Shown: positions 21,353 through 34,464, counted from the stretch's first letter. The stretch is DNA of 64,000 bases from Anastatus disparis (GCA_017163975.1 JAFFSR010000301.1:2895001-2959000), one strand, 5' to 3'. Notes: generated from the sequence alone by a model not told the origin. Made by a program: numbers and translations.

Positions 21353-23906
21353 GGGTAAATGTGCCAGTTACCGTGGGTTTAACGTAACCTCTTACAGATT
21401 TTATCAAATTAAACAGATTTTTCTATTAATGCTTGATAACTATTGACATCAGTTATAAACGTTGAAGCATCTTTTATTTAATAAGCATGATTGATTAATT
21501 ATGTATAGAAAAATATTTGAAATATTATTAAAAATATAAGAATAGATGCATGCGTCAAATACCGTGTTGCTCAATTTTCAGATTTTTATATACCGTGTGT
21601 CAGTTTCCGCGCCCCTAACTAAATGCGTTTTGTCAGTAAGCAAGCCCTCGACCAAATATCGAGCGTCGAATACCGTGCATTTTTCGTCGATTTATCTTTT
21701 TTTGAGGTTATGTTTTCTTCGATGCTCACATGTTAGAGGGCACGATAACTAAGATTATACAAAAAAATTGGTTTAGTTATCGTGCACGATAATTGAATCA
21801 TATGCTTAAATCTGTTCCAGTTACTATATTTTATAAATAAATAATAAAAAATAATTTAAAAACACAAATTGTAAGTTTTTTCGAAATTTGTAAGTATTTT
21901 AATATAGTAAAATGCATATATATGGGTAAATCTTTCATAATGTTAAAATTTCACCTGCAACAAATTAAAAAAAAAAAATACAGGCACACGTATAAAACTA
22001 ATTTTCTCTGAATGTTGACGTATTATAATGAAAAAAAAAATCGTGTTACTCACTTTTAAGGGTAGTCTTTTTAACAAACATCAAAAGACAGATTTTCGAG
22101 TAAATTTTTCATAGTGTTAAAATTTACTTTCAATAAATTAAAAAAAATTGAAGACACATGTATCAAATTTATTTTTTTTAAATGTTGATATATTAAAATG
22201 ATAATAAAAGAAAAAATCGCATTACTCACTTTTGAAGATAGCTTTTTTTAATATAAGACATTTAAATATATTCATTATTATCACACCCAGGTATAATATT
22301 TTACATATCTCAGATCAGTTTTTTAAGTATTTTGGGCTATAATAGATCATTTTCCATTGAGCTTTTTCATTTTTACATGTTTAATATGTTACAGAAAATA
22401 TTTAAATACGCAATTTACATTAATAATTACAAAGTTTTTTGTAATAAATAAAATATGCCAGAAATGCCAATTTTTTTGGAAAATTCATTTTTGGCGATTC
22501 GGGTATTAAAATTGAGAGATATTAGTTACCCAATGGCTTTTGGGATTCCTGATTACAAATCATAAGTGAGTGGAATATCAATTTATTTTTGCTAAAATTG
22601 TCAATCTTAGGGTATGAAATTTGACATGGATTTGTGTAGTTTATGTTTTCGAATAAAAATACTTATATTCCTTTTAACCAAATATTTTAGTTTATTTAAT
22701 AAACATTAAATCTAAAAATTTTAAATTTAAAATCTAGAAACTTCAGTGATGATTCAACTCAACGTTCTAGGTGTAAGCTATTAAATACATACTAAAACTG
22801 AGCTTTTTAAAGTTTAAACTCTTTAGAATTAAAACATTGATAGAAACTAGGTAGTCGATGTAAATTTGGAAAATTTAATAGCCGGGAAAAATTCAATGAT
22901 TTCCAGAATACTCGAAATAATACTTCAAAAGCAACTTAAAGATTACATTGAGTATTATAAAATAGTAAATTACAAAGTTCACAACAGAGAAAAGGTGAAT
23001 CAAAGCTTAGGTTTTCATATTAGTGGATAAAAACCTATTTTCAAAAGTGAGTCACGTTTTTTAAGTATAATTTCAAACGAACAAAGAACTTTATCTACAC
23101 TAGGCACACGTTCCTAATAAAAAATTTCTCTTTGTGATTCTAAATATTACCTTTTGATGTAGTTTAAAATGTCACCGCTGAATAGTCTTTTTTACAGCAT
23201 CGTATTTTCCAGAAAAAAGTAAAATATATAAATTTTTGGTAACATTTTAATAACCTTTCAGAAAGTACTTTTGTTAACAGGCACACACCCATGCTCTTGA
23301 TTTTCCAAAAGTATGTGTATAGATAAAGCTTTGGTGTGAATTTCAAATCAAAAAAGCAGTAGTCATTTTTTTTTATAGCGGTAATTTATCATTTTACATG
23401 GCCTGGTAACATTTAAATTTCAAAAAAAAAACCTCTTTTCCCCATCCGCCATAAAATGACACGTCTGATTATCATTAAAAATATAACAAAATTAGTTTCT
23501 AATAACTCAATAAATCAGTGAACATTTGCTAACAAGATGTGCTATCTCATATTTAGGAGAAATGACGCAGTAACATGATTTTTAAAAGTATGAAAGAATT
23601 ACCCATATATTATTAATATACATTTTTTAATACTTTAAATGATTGAATTAAACATGCAATCCTTAAGCTTTTTGATAACGCGCGCACTAAAAACGCATAA
23701 ATCACGTTACAAAAATTTCAAACATTATGTATACAATATAAAACGTTGATAAATTAAATTTTTATTTTTCTAATAGTTAAATTATACTTCAAAAATATTA
23801 AAAAAATTTTTTTGTATTATTGATTAAGGCTTAAACCTATCTTAATGTATTAAAATATCGAAGGAGCACGGTAGTCGGGGGGCAACGATAACTGGCACAC
23901 TTACCC
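21353..23906. mobile_element. 2554-bp TA-flanked TIR element without visible transposase
   Basis: The left end GGGTAAATGTGCCAGTTACC and the right end, read inward, GGGTAAGTGTGCCAGTTATC are inverted repeats. TA stands on both outer sides (21351-21352 and 23907-23908). Near the left end the phrases 'taccgtg' and 'gccagtt/cagttt' recur several times between 21370 and 21690. The interior is AT-rich with no long frame, so it is non-autonomous or badly decayed. TA duplication suggests, but does not prove, a Tc1/mariner-type origin. Confidence 0.75.
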
Positions 23907-23908
23907 TA

Positions 23909-24925
23909 TTTATATTTACCTATTGATTTTTAACAAAATCCTACACGCAGAAGAAAGCAGAGATGGGCCAACTCTACTAAAGCAATTGTTTTGTATGTAC
24001 AGTTAATTACTTTCTGTCACTAACTCTAGTCGAAAAGTATTTGACGATTTCTCGATTATCTTTATAACAAAATCCTAGGAGCTTCTTTGCTTGTAGCTTT
24101 TTGCTGATTCTTAATTGTTTATTGAGATTGATATTTGAATGTAGGCACCGGTTTATCAAAGAAACGAACTGGAGAACATGTATGAAAAGTTGCTATATTA
24201 AAGAGGTGACCAATCTTCCAGCTCAAGAAGCTCGCTTCAAACTTGTACTCTCGAATTACTGCACGCGACATACAAAAACATTATCTTAATTTTTTTTGTT
24301 CATTTTTGCAAACAAACCGAAACTTATTTTTATTTCAATAAAAAATAAAAACTTTTATTTACAAATTTTTATACACTGAGAGAATATAATTTAGGCAAAT
24401 ATATTGACTATCAAGACATAAGTAAAAATAAATCAAATAAATCTGTATGTTCACATTAAATATTCTATAATTTAAACTATCGGAAATAACTTTATTATAA
24501 CCTAACAATTTGACATTTATTTTACTATGAATATACCTGATTTAATATGATCATACGGGCTGTTTGAGCTATTTTTTACGTTCATCTTTATACTTAATAT
24601 ATTTGGCTCGAACATATACTTCTTCCAGTGTGTTATTCAACAGTAATTTATTTTACAATTTGCCATGAAATTATATTTAATTTACTTCGAAATCCTAGGG
24701 TATAATTGATACGATTTTTATAAACTTTTCATAACCTGTTCAGATATTCGTTTGGGAGTCTGTTATTATGAAATAATGTAACTTTTAACACTAGAAATAT
24801 AAAGAAATACGAATATGTACGCTCTCTACGATTAAGGTATATGCTAAAAGCTATAGGCGCATGCGCACGGTACAAAGTTATATTCCGCATGTGTTTTATC
24901 GAAAGCAACCAATGTACATTTTATA
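23909..24925. other. AT-rich stretch without recognised genes
   Basis: A CACTGAGAGA end-like sequence at 24376 resembles the terminus of the element at 32553, but no partner bounded by a convincing duplication was found. The open frame near 24101-24289 shows no recognisable domain. Confidence 0.35.
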
Positions 24926-24926
24926 C

Positions 24927-24929
<3 letters not shown>

Positions 24930-24971
<42 letters not shown>
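24930..24971. repeat. (TA)n microsatellite at IR boundary
   Basis: About 20 TA units; a shorter tract sits at the mirrored boundary at 31707-31725. Confidence 0.9.
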
Positions 24972-24975
<4 letters not shown>

Positions 24976-25070
24976 CCATTCTAATACTTTTTCTAAAAAG
25001 TGTTCACAGTGGGTCTTCAGAATTTTCCATTGACCATGGCATCTTTTTGTACTATGAAACTTAGGAACTC

Positions 25071-25349
25071 ATGCCAAATTTCAGCCTTCTAGAACCAATA
25101 GATGCCGAGAAATGGCCATACAAGGTCCAAAAATGGACCCTTTTTTGGCTGTTTTTCGCTGGTTTTCGAATACTCCTCATTAATCCAATATTGCACCAAA
25201 ATGAACTCACAATACGTCGTTTTCTTTGTTTTGAACTATACTTTTCAGAAATCATAAGCACATTTAGATTTATGGAAAGAGCTTTGCTACATAACCCTAA
25301 AGACGACGGGCGTTTTTTTGACTTTTTTCAACTTTTCATCCTTCTATAA
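25071..25349 (+). CDS. 92-aa ORF conserved in both inverted arms
   Basis: An ATG frame of 92 residues, rich in Phe, Leu and Trp, recurs in the opposite arm at 31608-31330 with about four differences. No family was recognised. Because the arms are similar at DNA level throughout, the shared frame does not itself show selection; it may be chance within a repeat. Confidence 0.25.
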   Translation: MPNFSLLEPIDAEKWPYKVQKWTLFWLFFAGFRILLINPILHQNELTIRRFLCFELYFSEIISTFRFMERALLHNPKDDGRFFDFFQLFILL

Positions 25350-25764
25350 CATCACAAATTATTAATATTTTTACAATCAGCAAACGGCGTTGGATTTCTC
25401 TTGAAAAGACCTTTAATTTAACATTTTGAACGTTTCAATATATTAAAAATTGATGGAGTTATTGAAGGTTGAAGTTCACGAAATTCGTAAAAAGCGCGTT
25501 TTTGGCCATTTTCGAACCCCCAAAGCTCAAAATAAGGTGTCTTTTTTTTTGTTTTTCTTGCATAAATTTTTAGTTTTAATATAAATGTATAAAATAAAAC
25601 CGTTTCCAGAGGACCGTTTTTTGATTTTCGAATTATGTTTCGTGCATCTAATTATTGCTTTTTTTAGACATTTACAATGCTATATGATCGTATGTATAGC
25701 GTTCCATACATACGAGCATAGGGTATCCTCCTACATTGACTTTCCAAATGAATTCTTATATTTT

Positions 25765-27936
25765 GCTTTCTCATAGAGAAAGCAGTGTATCGGTAAAAAA
25801 AATTTTTTTCTATTTTTTCATTAATTTGTACATATTTGAACTCAGTGAGTCGAAAAAAGTGGTTTCCAGAAAATGTCTGTATGTATGTGTGTGTGTGTGT
25901 GTGTGTGTGTGGATGTATGAATTCAGTTAGTAAGCTGTATCTCGAGAACTACTCGATGGATTTGCTTCTAATTTTGCATGGAATTTAGTTTTGTGATTAA
26001 CTTGCTGGGAAGCTATTGATAATTTGGTTCTTCCACCGTAGTTTTCATTTTAAAGTTTTTTAAAAAATAAAAAAAAATTCGATTTTTCGTTTTTTGGTTT
26101 TTTTTTTGTTTACTACTCGATGAATTTGCTTCAAAATTTGCATGGAATTTATTTCTGATTGCCCGGATAAAATAAATTTTTAAAAACTGATTTTCTTAGC
26201 TCAGTTTTAATTTTAGAGCATTTTGAAATTTTTGAAAAAAATGTTTCTATTTATTAAGCCAATAAAATCTTAAAAACTACTCGATGGATTTACTTCAAAT
26301 TTTCCATACAATTCAATTTTTTGATGAACTGGTGCGGAAGCTATTGGAAATTGGTTTTCTTAGCGCAGTTTTTTTTTTAGATTCATTTTAAGAATTTTTA
26401 AAAATTTCGATTTTTCATTTTTTTTTGTATTTTACGTAAACTACTCGAAGAATTTGTTCGAAAATTTGTATGGAACTTTATTTCGACTGCCAAAATTATT
26501 AAAAATTTTGTAAACTAATTTTCTTAGCGCACTTTTAATTTTAGAGCATTTTTAAAATTTTTAAAAATTTTTATTTTTAATTTTTTTTTATTTTACGAAA
26601 ACCATTCGATTGATTTGCTCCAAAATTTGTATGCAATTAATTCGCTACTATCTGAAGAAAACAAGCTTTGGAATACTAATTTTCTCAGCGCAGTTTTAAT
26701 TTTAGAACACTTTGAAAATTTTCAAAAAAATTTTTATTTTTCATTTATTTTCTTTTTTGCGTTAACCATACTATAAATTTTCTCCAAAATTTTCATACAA
26801 TTAATTCGCTATTGTCTGAAAAAAATTAGCTTTTGAAACTAATTTTCTTAGAGTGGTTACAATTTTAGAGAATTTTAAAGATTTAAAAAAAAATTTTGAT
26901 TCTTCTTTTCTTATTTTTTTTTATTCTTCGTAAAGTACTCGATAGATTTGTTCTAAAAATTACAGGGAAATTATTTGCGACTGCCAAAAGAAGGGAAATT
27001 TTCAAAAATTGATTTTCATAGCGTAGTTTTAATTTTAGAGCATTTTTAAAATTTTTAAAAAGAAATTTTGAAAAGAAAATGTTATTTATTTAACCAGTTA
27101 GATCTCGAAAATTACTCTATGGATTTGCTTCAAATTTTGTATACCATCTATGTTTTTGTATAACTAGGCGGGAAGCTATAGAAAATTTGTATTCATAGTA
27201 TATTTTTTTTATTATAGAGCCATTTTAAGAATTTGAAAAAATTTTCGATTTTTAATTTTTTTTTTTGTATTTTACGTAAGTTAATTGATGAGTTTGCTTT
27301 GAGATTTCCATGGGAATAATTTGCATCTGCCAAAAGAAGGATAACTTTTATAAACCGATCTTTTTAGCGTAGTTTTCTTTTTAGAAAATTTTAAAAATTT
27401 TCTTAAAAAATTTTCATATTTCAGTATTTTTCCATTTTACGTAAAGTACTTGATAGAATTACTCTAAAATTTGTATACAAGTTATTTGCTACTGTCTTTA
27501 TAAACCAAGTTTTAAATAAATAATTTTATTAGCGTAGCTTTTTGATCACTTCTTTTGTTTTCTGAGTTACTCTTGAAAATTTATAATAGTACTACTGAAT
27601 TTAATTACCGTTACTAAAATTGACTACTTGGATTTACCAAGCTTAGTCGTGATAAAAAGATATCCACAAGATAACAAAAATAATAAATTCGAACCTATGT
27701 ATAAGGCTAGCTAAAGTCAACAAAATTAAACACTTTAAAAGCTAACATTTAACCCAAACAAAATGTTGAAAAGGCAATCAACTAGCATATAAATTCAAAA
27801 TTTATAAAGTACAAAATGAATAAATATTAATGATGGACAATTTTTTTATATTAAAATCACATTTAAATAAATATAAAAAAATAATGAAACTCAAAGAGCT
27901 CTATGAGAAAGCATTCCGCCAAAGCACTTGGCAGCG
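25765..27936. mobile_element. 2.17-kb repeat element inserted in the left arm
   Basis: The right arm has the uninterrupted sequence (cttatattttttt..acattt), so this is an insertion. It starts GCTTTCTCATAGAG and ends with CTCTATGAGAAAGC plus aagcacttggcagcg. After a (TG)n tract at 25884-25911, the body consists of ~150-200-bp degenerate units containing tactcgatggatttgcttc, 'aattttgcatggaattt' and 'ttttcttagcgcagtttt'. A relative lies inverted at 43474-47905. Confidence 0.7.
25884..25911. repeat. (TG)n microsatellite
   Basis: About 14 TG units follow tgtatgtatg. Confidence 0.9.
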
Positions 27937-29442
27937 TTTTTTTACATGTCTTAAAAAATATTTCAACACCGAACTCAGATTGAAAGTTTTTCACCGACCA
28001 TAGAAAAAATACAAATGACGGAAAAAAATTTTTTAAATAATGAATAATGGCCTTTTTTGGGACGGCAGCCGCACCAAATCAAAGGACGAATCGTGTCATG
28101 CGTTTTAGATTTCAGCTGTACTAGTGAGTGTAGCAGCTATATCAATAATCTCTCAGTGTACAGATTTGAAGAAAACATATTAATCAGACCATAATAAACT
28201 ACAGGAAGTTAGCATTTTATCTATATTTTAATATGTTTTTTTATCATTTTTATCAATTTATTTTATTTTTATTAATGCACAAAAAATATCTTTTGATATT
28301 TTCAATTTTTGGTTTCATACATTCATTGTATACTAAAAAATATACAATAGAGATGTTCGTTATGCACGTGAGAAACTTACATTATAGGAATACTTAGAAA
28401 ATAATCTGTGATAAACTTGTTCCAAAAAAAATATTTCGAGTAACACACTTCAAGAACGTTTAGTAAGGCTAGAAACTATATTGTAATTTCTTCTTTATAT
28501 CATTTCTGAAATTCTTATCATATGTTTAAGTTATCGTTGGCTATCCTACATCGTAAAATCGACGTTTCAGTAAAATAAAAAATTAATCAAACAAATTTTT
28601 GTTGTTAATTTAAAATTCGCGGACACATTTGTAGGTTATTTTAAAGGTTTTCAGCTAAATTCCGATCCATGAGAATATAGGGAAAAAATTTGACGGAATA
28701 TATGGATACGGAACTGACGTACTATGACGTTCCGTAGCTTATTTTTCCTTCCACCTAATTTTACCCCAATACCAAAGAAGATAGACGCTTACAGAAGGAT
28801 TCTTCTGGGTTTAATTTTTCGTCCGTAAACCTGGGTAACACTTTAACATTGTCTGCATATCTATACATATGAAAAATATGCTATATATAGATATACAAAT
28901 ACATGGAATAGTGGCGCCCTCCAAGTTGCTGGGTAACACATTTTTGGACGAAATTTCCCATTTAGAAGTACGCTTCTATAAGAGTCTATATTCGTTGCTT
29001 ATAGTTAATATTGAAGTCACATCTACGAATTTGGGTCATGGTCATAGCGTACAACCAAAGTAGAATATGTTGGGGGTGCATACGCTGTGTTCAATAGAAA
29101 GTTGAAAATGTTCCATCTAGATTGCTCTTGTTTCATTTCATTATTTACAGTACTATGAATGCACATTCAATCTTGTTTATTTACGTCTGTATGTTATTTT
29201 TAAATGCACTAATGATTTTCTCCATACTTGCAATTGTATAGCGATAATATTTGTTTAAGTTAAAATTGCTCGTTATTTTTGCACTAATGTAGGCATCCTC
29301 ATATTTACTTGATTACAGCGTATTTTCATTTTCAAGTGTAGTTAAACAAATATATTCCCCTACTTGATTTTACATATACGCAAATATAGCTTTTTAACAA
29401 AAAATTAAGTATATTGTAAAACTTATTGATGTGAATGGGGTT

Positions 29443-29833
29443 TTAAGAGGAGGTCGACTATATCTATCCTTTTCCAATCAAAGAATTGATTTCTTTTACA
29501 AAAATTAATGATTGTAGCAAAAAATAAGGAGATAGCCCCATCTTGTATCATAAAAAACAATATTTTCTTTGATCAGGAAAAATTATTTTTATCGATTCAT
29601 TTTAAAGAAAACCTTGAAAAAACTTAAAAAATAAAGGTTAGGATTGACAATTCAGTTTTTCAAAGTTTTTTTAAAAACGAAGTGATAAAAATAATTTTTA
29701 CTCATTGAAGAAAATATTGCCTTTATTATACGAGATAGGGCTTTCTTTTTATTTTTTGCTACAATTATTAGGTTTTGCAGAAAAATGAATTTTTCGGTTA
29801 GAAAGAGATAGAGATATACGACCAGCTCCTTAA
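29443..29833. mobile_element. 391-bp TTAA-flanked MITE (family B), copy 2
   Basis: The ends TTAAGAGGAGGTCGACTATA and, inward from the other side, TTAAGGAGCTGGTCGTATAT match the family of 8424-8731, as do the subterminal ccttttccaatcaaagaattg and tttgatacgag-like blocks. It is about 80 bp longer, with an internal palindromic extension around 29600-29690. Confidence 0.85.
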
Positions 29834-31329
29834 GAATTTATAAGTGGTGAGCATAATATGAATTCAGTTTGTTATTTTTTGATCATATCTAACCTTTAGA
29901 ACTTAAATGAAAATTTCAAACATTTAAATACAATCCTACGTTCTTTATTCAATTTGTAACTTCAAATATTTCTTATAATTTTATATTCATGCAAAAAAAT
30001 CTTCTAACATGTTTACTTTTATTCATTTCTATTATTGTAAACATTGTATATTGGTAATACTGAAGAGTTCAATAGTTTTTCATTGCATAGGTACTATAGT
30101 AATTTATTAATATAATCACTCATACCTTAACATTTTGTAATTACATGTCTTTATGAGCATGCATTCTATACATCTGTATTTTTAACGAAAATCATATAAA
30201 TTTATAAATATTATTAACTATTTTTGCATATAATTAATTTAGCTTTCTATAAATTAAACCTAATAGTTTTCTTAAATTGGTAAGAAATACGTATTTATTT
30301 CACTATCAATTAAAAAATTTGTTGGTGTATTAGTTGACATTTTTTATGAAGTGTATTGCATATATTTTTAAATTGTATATTTTAAATAAATTATCACATT
30401 GACATTTAACAAAAACAATAATAAATCATAATGTTATTGAAAGGTTTTACTAAACGTTCTTGAAGTGTGTTACTCAAAATATTTTTTTTTTAACAAGTAT
30501 CTTCTAGAATATTTTCTAAGTATTCCTATAACGTAAGTTTTTCACATGCATAACGAACATCTCTATTGTATATTTTTTAGTATACAATGAATGTATGAAA
30601 CTAAAAATTGAAAACATCAAAAGATATTTTTAGTGCATTAATAAAAATAAAATTAATTGATAAAAATAATAAAAAAGCATATTAAAATATAGATAAAATG
30701 CTAACTTCCTGTAGTTTACTATGGTCTGATTAACATGTTTTCTTCAAATCTGTTGTAGCGCGTGAAAATAATAACAACTTTTATGTCAGTGTTTGAAAAA
30801 AGGCAGTTTTTGATTATTTAAAAAATTTTTTTCTGTCACTTGTATTTTTATTATGGTCGGTGAAAAACTTTTAATTTGAGTTCGGTGTCGAAATATTTTT
30901 TAAGAAATGTAAAAAAATATAAGGATTTATTTGGAAAGTCAATTTAGGAGGATACCCTATGCTCGTATGTATGGAACGCTATACATACGAGCATATAGCA
31001 TTGAAAATGTCTTAAAAAAACAATAATTAGATGCACGAAACATAATTCGAAAATCAAAAAACGGTCCTCTGGAAACGGTTTTATTTCATACATTTATATT
31101 AAAACTAAAAATTTATGCAATAAAAACAAAAAAAAAAGATACCTTATTTTGAGCTTTAGAGGTTCGAAAATGGCCAAAAACGCGCTTTTTACGAAATTTG
31201 TGAACTTCAACCTTCAATAACTCCATCAATTTTTAATATATTGAAACGTTCAAAATGTTAAATTAAAGGTCTTTTCAAGAGAAATCCAACGCCGTTTGCC
31301 GATTGTAAAAATATTAAAAATTTGTGATG

Positions 31330-31608
31330 TTATAGAAGGATGAAAAGTTGAAAAAAGTAAAAAAAACGCCCGTTGTTTTTAGGGTTATGTAGCAAAGCCC
31401 TTTCCATAAATCTAAATGTGCTTATGATTTCTGAAAAGTATAGTTCAAAACAAAGAAAACGACGTATTGTGAGTTCATTTTGGTGCAATATTGGGTTAAT
31501 GAGGAGTATTCGAAAACTAGCGAAAAACAGCCAAAAAAGGGTCCATTTTTGGACTTTGTATGGCCATTTCTCGGCATCTATTGGTTCTAGAAGGCTAAAA
31601 TTTGGCAT
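31330..31608 (-). CDS. 92-aa ORF, right-arm copy
   Basis: This is the inverted-arm partner of the frame at 25071-25349. It differs at a few residues (for example AGF to ASF and KDDGRFFD to KNNGRFFY) and has no recognised domain. Confidence 0.25.
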   Translation of the reverse strand: MPNFSLLEPIDAEKWPYKVQKWTLFWLFFASFRILLINPILHQNELTIRRFLCFELYFSEIISTFRFMERALLHNPKNNGRFFYFFQLFILL

Positions 31609-32552
31609 GAGTTCCTAAGTTTCATAGTACAAGAAGATGCCATGGTCAATGGAAAATTCTGGAGACCCACTGCGAACACTTTTTAGAAAAAGTATTAGAA
31701 TGGCTCATATATATATATATATATACCTGTATTTAGGTAAATAATATAAGAGTCACGCGCGAACTCGCAAGCGTAAGTTTAAAAGTATACTATGAGTTGA
31801 AGGAAGTTCGAGCTCTGTTAAAAATTATACCATGGTGTAAACAATGTGATTTAAGGAAACCAAAATAATAGCTAACTATTTTTCGGTTGATATAGGTAAA
31901 ACAATTGCGAACGATTAACATATCTCTTACCGTCGTTCTGCTCGCTGTCTAAAATTTTTTCCGAGAACAAAAGACGATTGGAAAACAAATTCAAAGAAAG
32001 CTTGTGTAGTTTTTTTTTGTGTTACTCTGCTTATATAGTCACATATATACATCAGAACAGTTAATTTGGCTACAGAAAGATGGAAAACGTATACGATGGC
32101 CATGTTATGAACTAGATAAATTAATTACTGTAATGCTTAGTCGAGATGTACCTGATATCAACTGGAAACTTGCTCCAGTGTCGAAAGTAATTTGGAATGC
32201 CCGTAAGTTGTTATATTATGCTTTTATAATGTTCATTCATATAAGTTTCATGTAAAGTTAATGGATTTATACGTTTTATTACAAGTTTACAATGTATTTA
32301 ACTAGCAATATGATATAAAATAATTAAAACAATTTAATAAACTTACTATAATTTTTATTACGTTTTTCAATATTTTTAACAGCTGCACAATCATATGAAG
32401 AAGCCAATGTAAAATTGAAAATCGCAAATTATACGACCAATGTTGAAGATGAATATTTGAAGCTACAAAACAAAAGTCTACGTAAAAATCGTCAACAAAA
32501 AAGAAAAAGTTCTTCATCAGATAAATCTAGTTATACAAAATCAAAATTAACA

Positions 32553-34178
32553 CACTGAGAGAAATTGTATATTAAATATTACAAGAATAAACTAGTAGTC
32601 AAGTCACAGACTATGAAACGTGCTCTTTTTTCTAGCGTTCATAGTAAATTTTATTAGGTTCATAGTAAATTTTATTAGGTACCTAAAATTATTTACAATG
32701 CTATTTTTGAAATATTGCAATGTCAACATAGTGAAATTTCGAACGTTTTAATTATTTCAATAATACCTATAAATTTTTACTAGTCCACATATTAATTTTT
32801 TTCATATCCATTGTAGAAACCCTGTATAATGTCTAGTAAAAATATCCCTTGCGCATGCGCAAGTTGATTTCCAAGCAAGAGAGAACGATACCAACAGCTG
32901 ACGATACCAACAGCTAACCTCAAAAATTCTGATGCTTGACACGTTAAAATTTGTATCCAACTTCCGCAAGTAGTAAGAGTTGAGTTCACTTAGTATATAA
33001 GACCGATCCATCTGGCCGATACTAAATAGCACCCGACTAGAAACGAAGTTAAGGTAAAAATGAGGTCCCTATAAGGTACTCTAAGATTATTATAAGGTCC
33101 CGGTGGGGCATGTAATGGGGCGCTTCTGAGGTCCCGATAGGGCAACCTCATTTTCACATGTGCCCTATTATTACCCGTTTATCACCTGACAGTTGCCCGA
33201 TAATTGACATGAAAAAATTCCAAGTGAGAACATAACCTCTTCTGATGCACGTGTATATCTGATGTAAAAAACTATTTTTCTTGTAAATTTAACTCTAAAA
33301 TAGTTTCAATATAAATAATATTCATCACGAAAAGAAGAATTATTTTAATTTTAGATACAGTCATGTTCTTATTTAGTAGTGTGATGTGTGTGTGTTTTAA
33401 TAGTAATTAACATTGAATTTTCATAGAAAAAAATAAATGCATAATCTATAAAATTGAGTTGAACAATGATTCATTCATATTATTTTATAAATATATCAAT
33501 ACATTTATTTTTTGCAAACGAATTCGGATCTTATAAGAAAAATAAAATCTAATTTACTGGCGAGAATGTCAGAAGAGGTTATGTTTTACTTTAAAATGTT
33601 TTAAATATCAATAGTCAGGCAATTATCGGGCAGTGGACGGGTAATAACAGAATATTTAGGAAAATAAGGCTGCTCTATCGGGACCTCAGAAATGCCCCAT
33701 TACAAGCCAAGTAGGGTCCCTGTCAGGATGCCCAGTGGGGTCCTTACAATTTTGTAGGGCATCCTTAATATTTTTCTTGTTGGGCGCGCGTGTTTTCTAG
33801 TGACCTATTAGATAGTATGCGTTTATATTTAGTTTAGGTGCACGTTAGATTAAATCATTGTTATGCGAGGTACGATAATATAAAATAAACAATTGTATCT
33901 AAAATTGAAAATAATACTTGTATTTGAAATTAATATACTATTCATAAAATAAATATTAATGATCGTCAAAAAATTTGTTATCATTTGAATATATATATAA
34001 AATTTATTAAGTGTAGGAATAAAATTTACTATGTAACATAGTAATTTTAACGCAGTGGAAAAGTTTACAATGCTACATAGTAAAATTTCAAAGATGTCCC
34101 TCTGTGCGTTGGTTACCAGCGTACATGGTAAAACGTCTTATAATTCTTGTAATATTTACTATAAAATTTCTCTCAGTG
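32553..34178. mobile_element. 1626-bp CACTG-ended transposon inside exon 2 of the DUF4806 relic
   Basis: The ends CACTGAGAGAAATT and AATTTCTCTCAGTG are inverted repeats, flanked by CA on both sides (32551-32552 and 34179-34180). The exon frame is continuous across the site without the insert. Subterminal copies of 'acatagtaaaattt' lie at both ends. CACTG-type ends with a 2-3 bp duplication suggest a non-autonomous CACTA-type element. A ~757-bp element is nested inside. Open frames at 32792-33032 are not supported. Confidence 0.8.
33030..33786. mobile_element. Nested ~757-bp TIR element in the CACTG transposon
   Basis: The left end CACCCGACTAGAAACGAAG and right end, inward, CGCCCAACAAGAAAAATA are related. 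About 200 bp inside each end are inverted repeats with the blocks 'taatgggg', 'tctgaggtcccgata', 'attacccgt' and 'gcccgataattg'. It is visibly GC-richer at the ends. The target duplication is not clear. Confidence 0.7.
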
Positions 34179-34464
34179 CATCAAAGAGTTTGTCGACAAA
34201 GATAAAAGCTCCAGAAAAATTTATGTTAGGTAAATAAATTTCATTTTATGTAGCAGACGTTACTTTAATTTTTCGATAATGTATTAAAGGTATAAATATT
34301 GTGCATAATTCATGAATATTTATAAAATTTGATTTTTCTTTGGATCTAGCAAACGAACCAAATGTATCAAGTGACAATACTAAAATCGTAGATGGTATTT
34401 ATATTTTATATTTAAGAGGCGGGCGAGTCTATTTCGCCGCTACATATGGGGTGGCGCTGCGGTC

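Larger units (their letters stand above)
24926..31729. repeat. Large inverted repeat, arms about 1.3 kb, span 6.8 kb
   Basis: The left arm (24926-25764 plus 27937-28464) and right arm (30455-31729) are inverse complements over nearly their whole length, both starting at acaggtatatata(TA)n. The left arm is split by a 2.17-kb insertion. The centre (28465-30454) holds unique sequence and a TTAA MITE. It may be one giant foldback transposon or two opposed copies of the same element; no transposase is visible. Confidence 0.8.

Noticed and set aside
21546..21752. 68-codon plus-strand frame
   Set aside because: It coincides with the repeated ACCGTG motifs near the end of the TA-flanked element and has no domain.
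24376..28159. CACTGAGAGA at 24376 and CTCTCAGTG ending at 28159 as ends of one element
   Set aside because: The pair would cut through one arm of the large inverted repeat, no flanking duplication is visible, and the opposite arm gives no empty site.
32792..33032. Overlapping minus-strand frames of 65-76 codons
   Set aside because: They lie within the CACTG transposon, start without supported context and show no domain.
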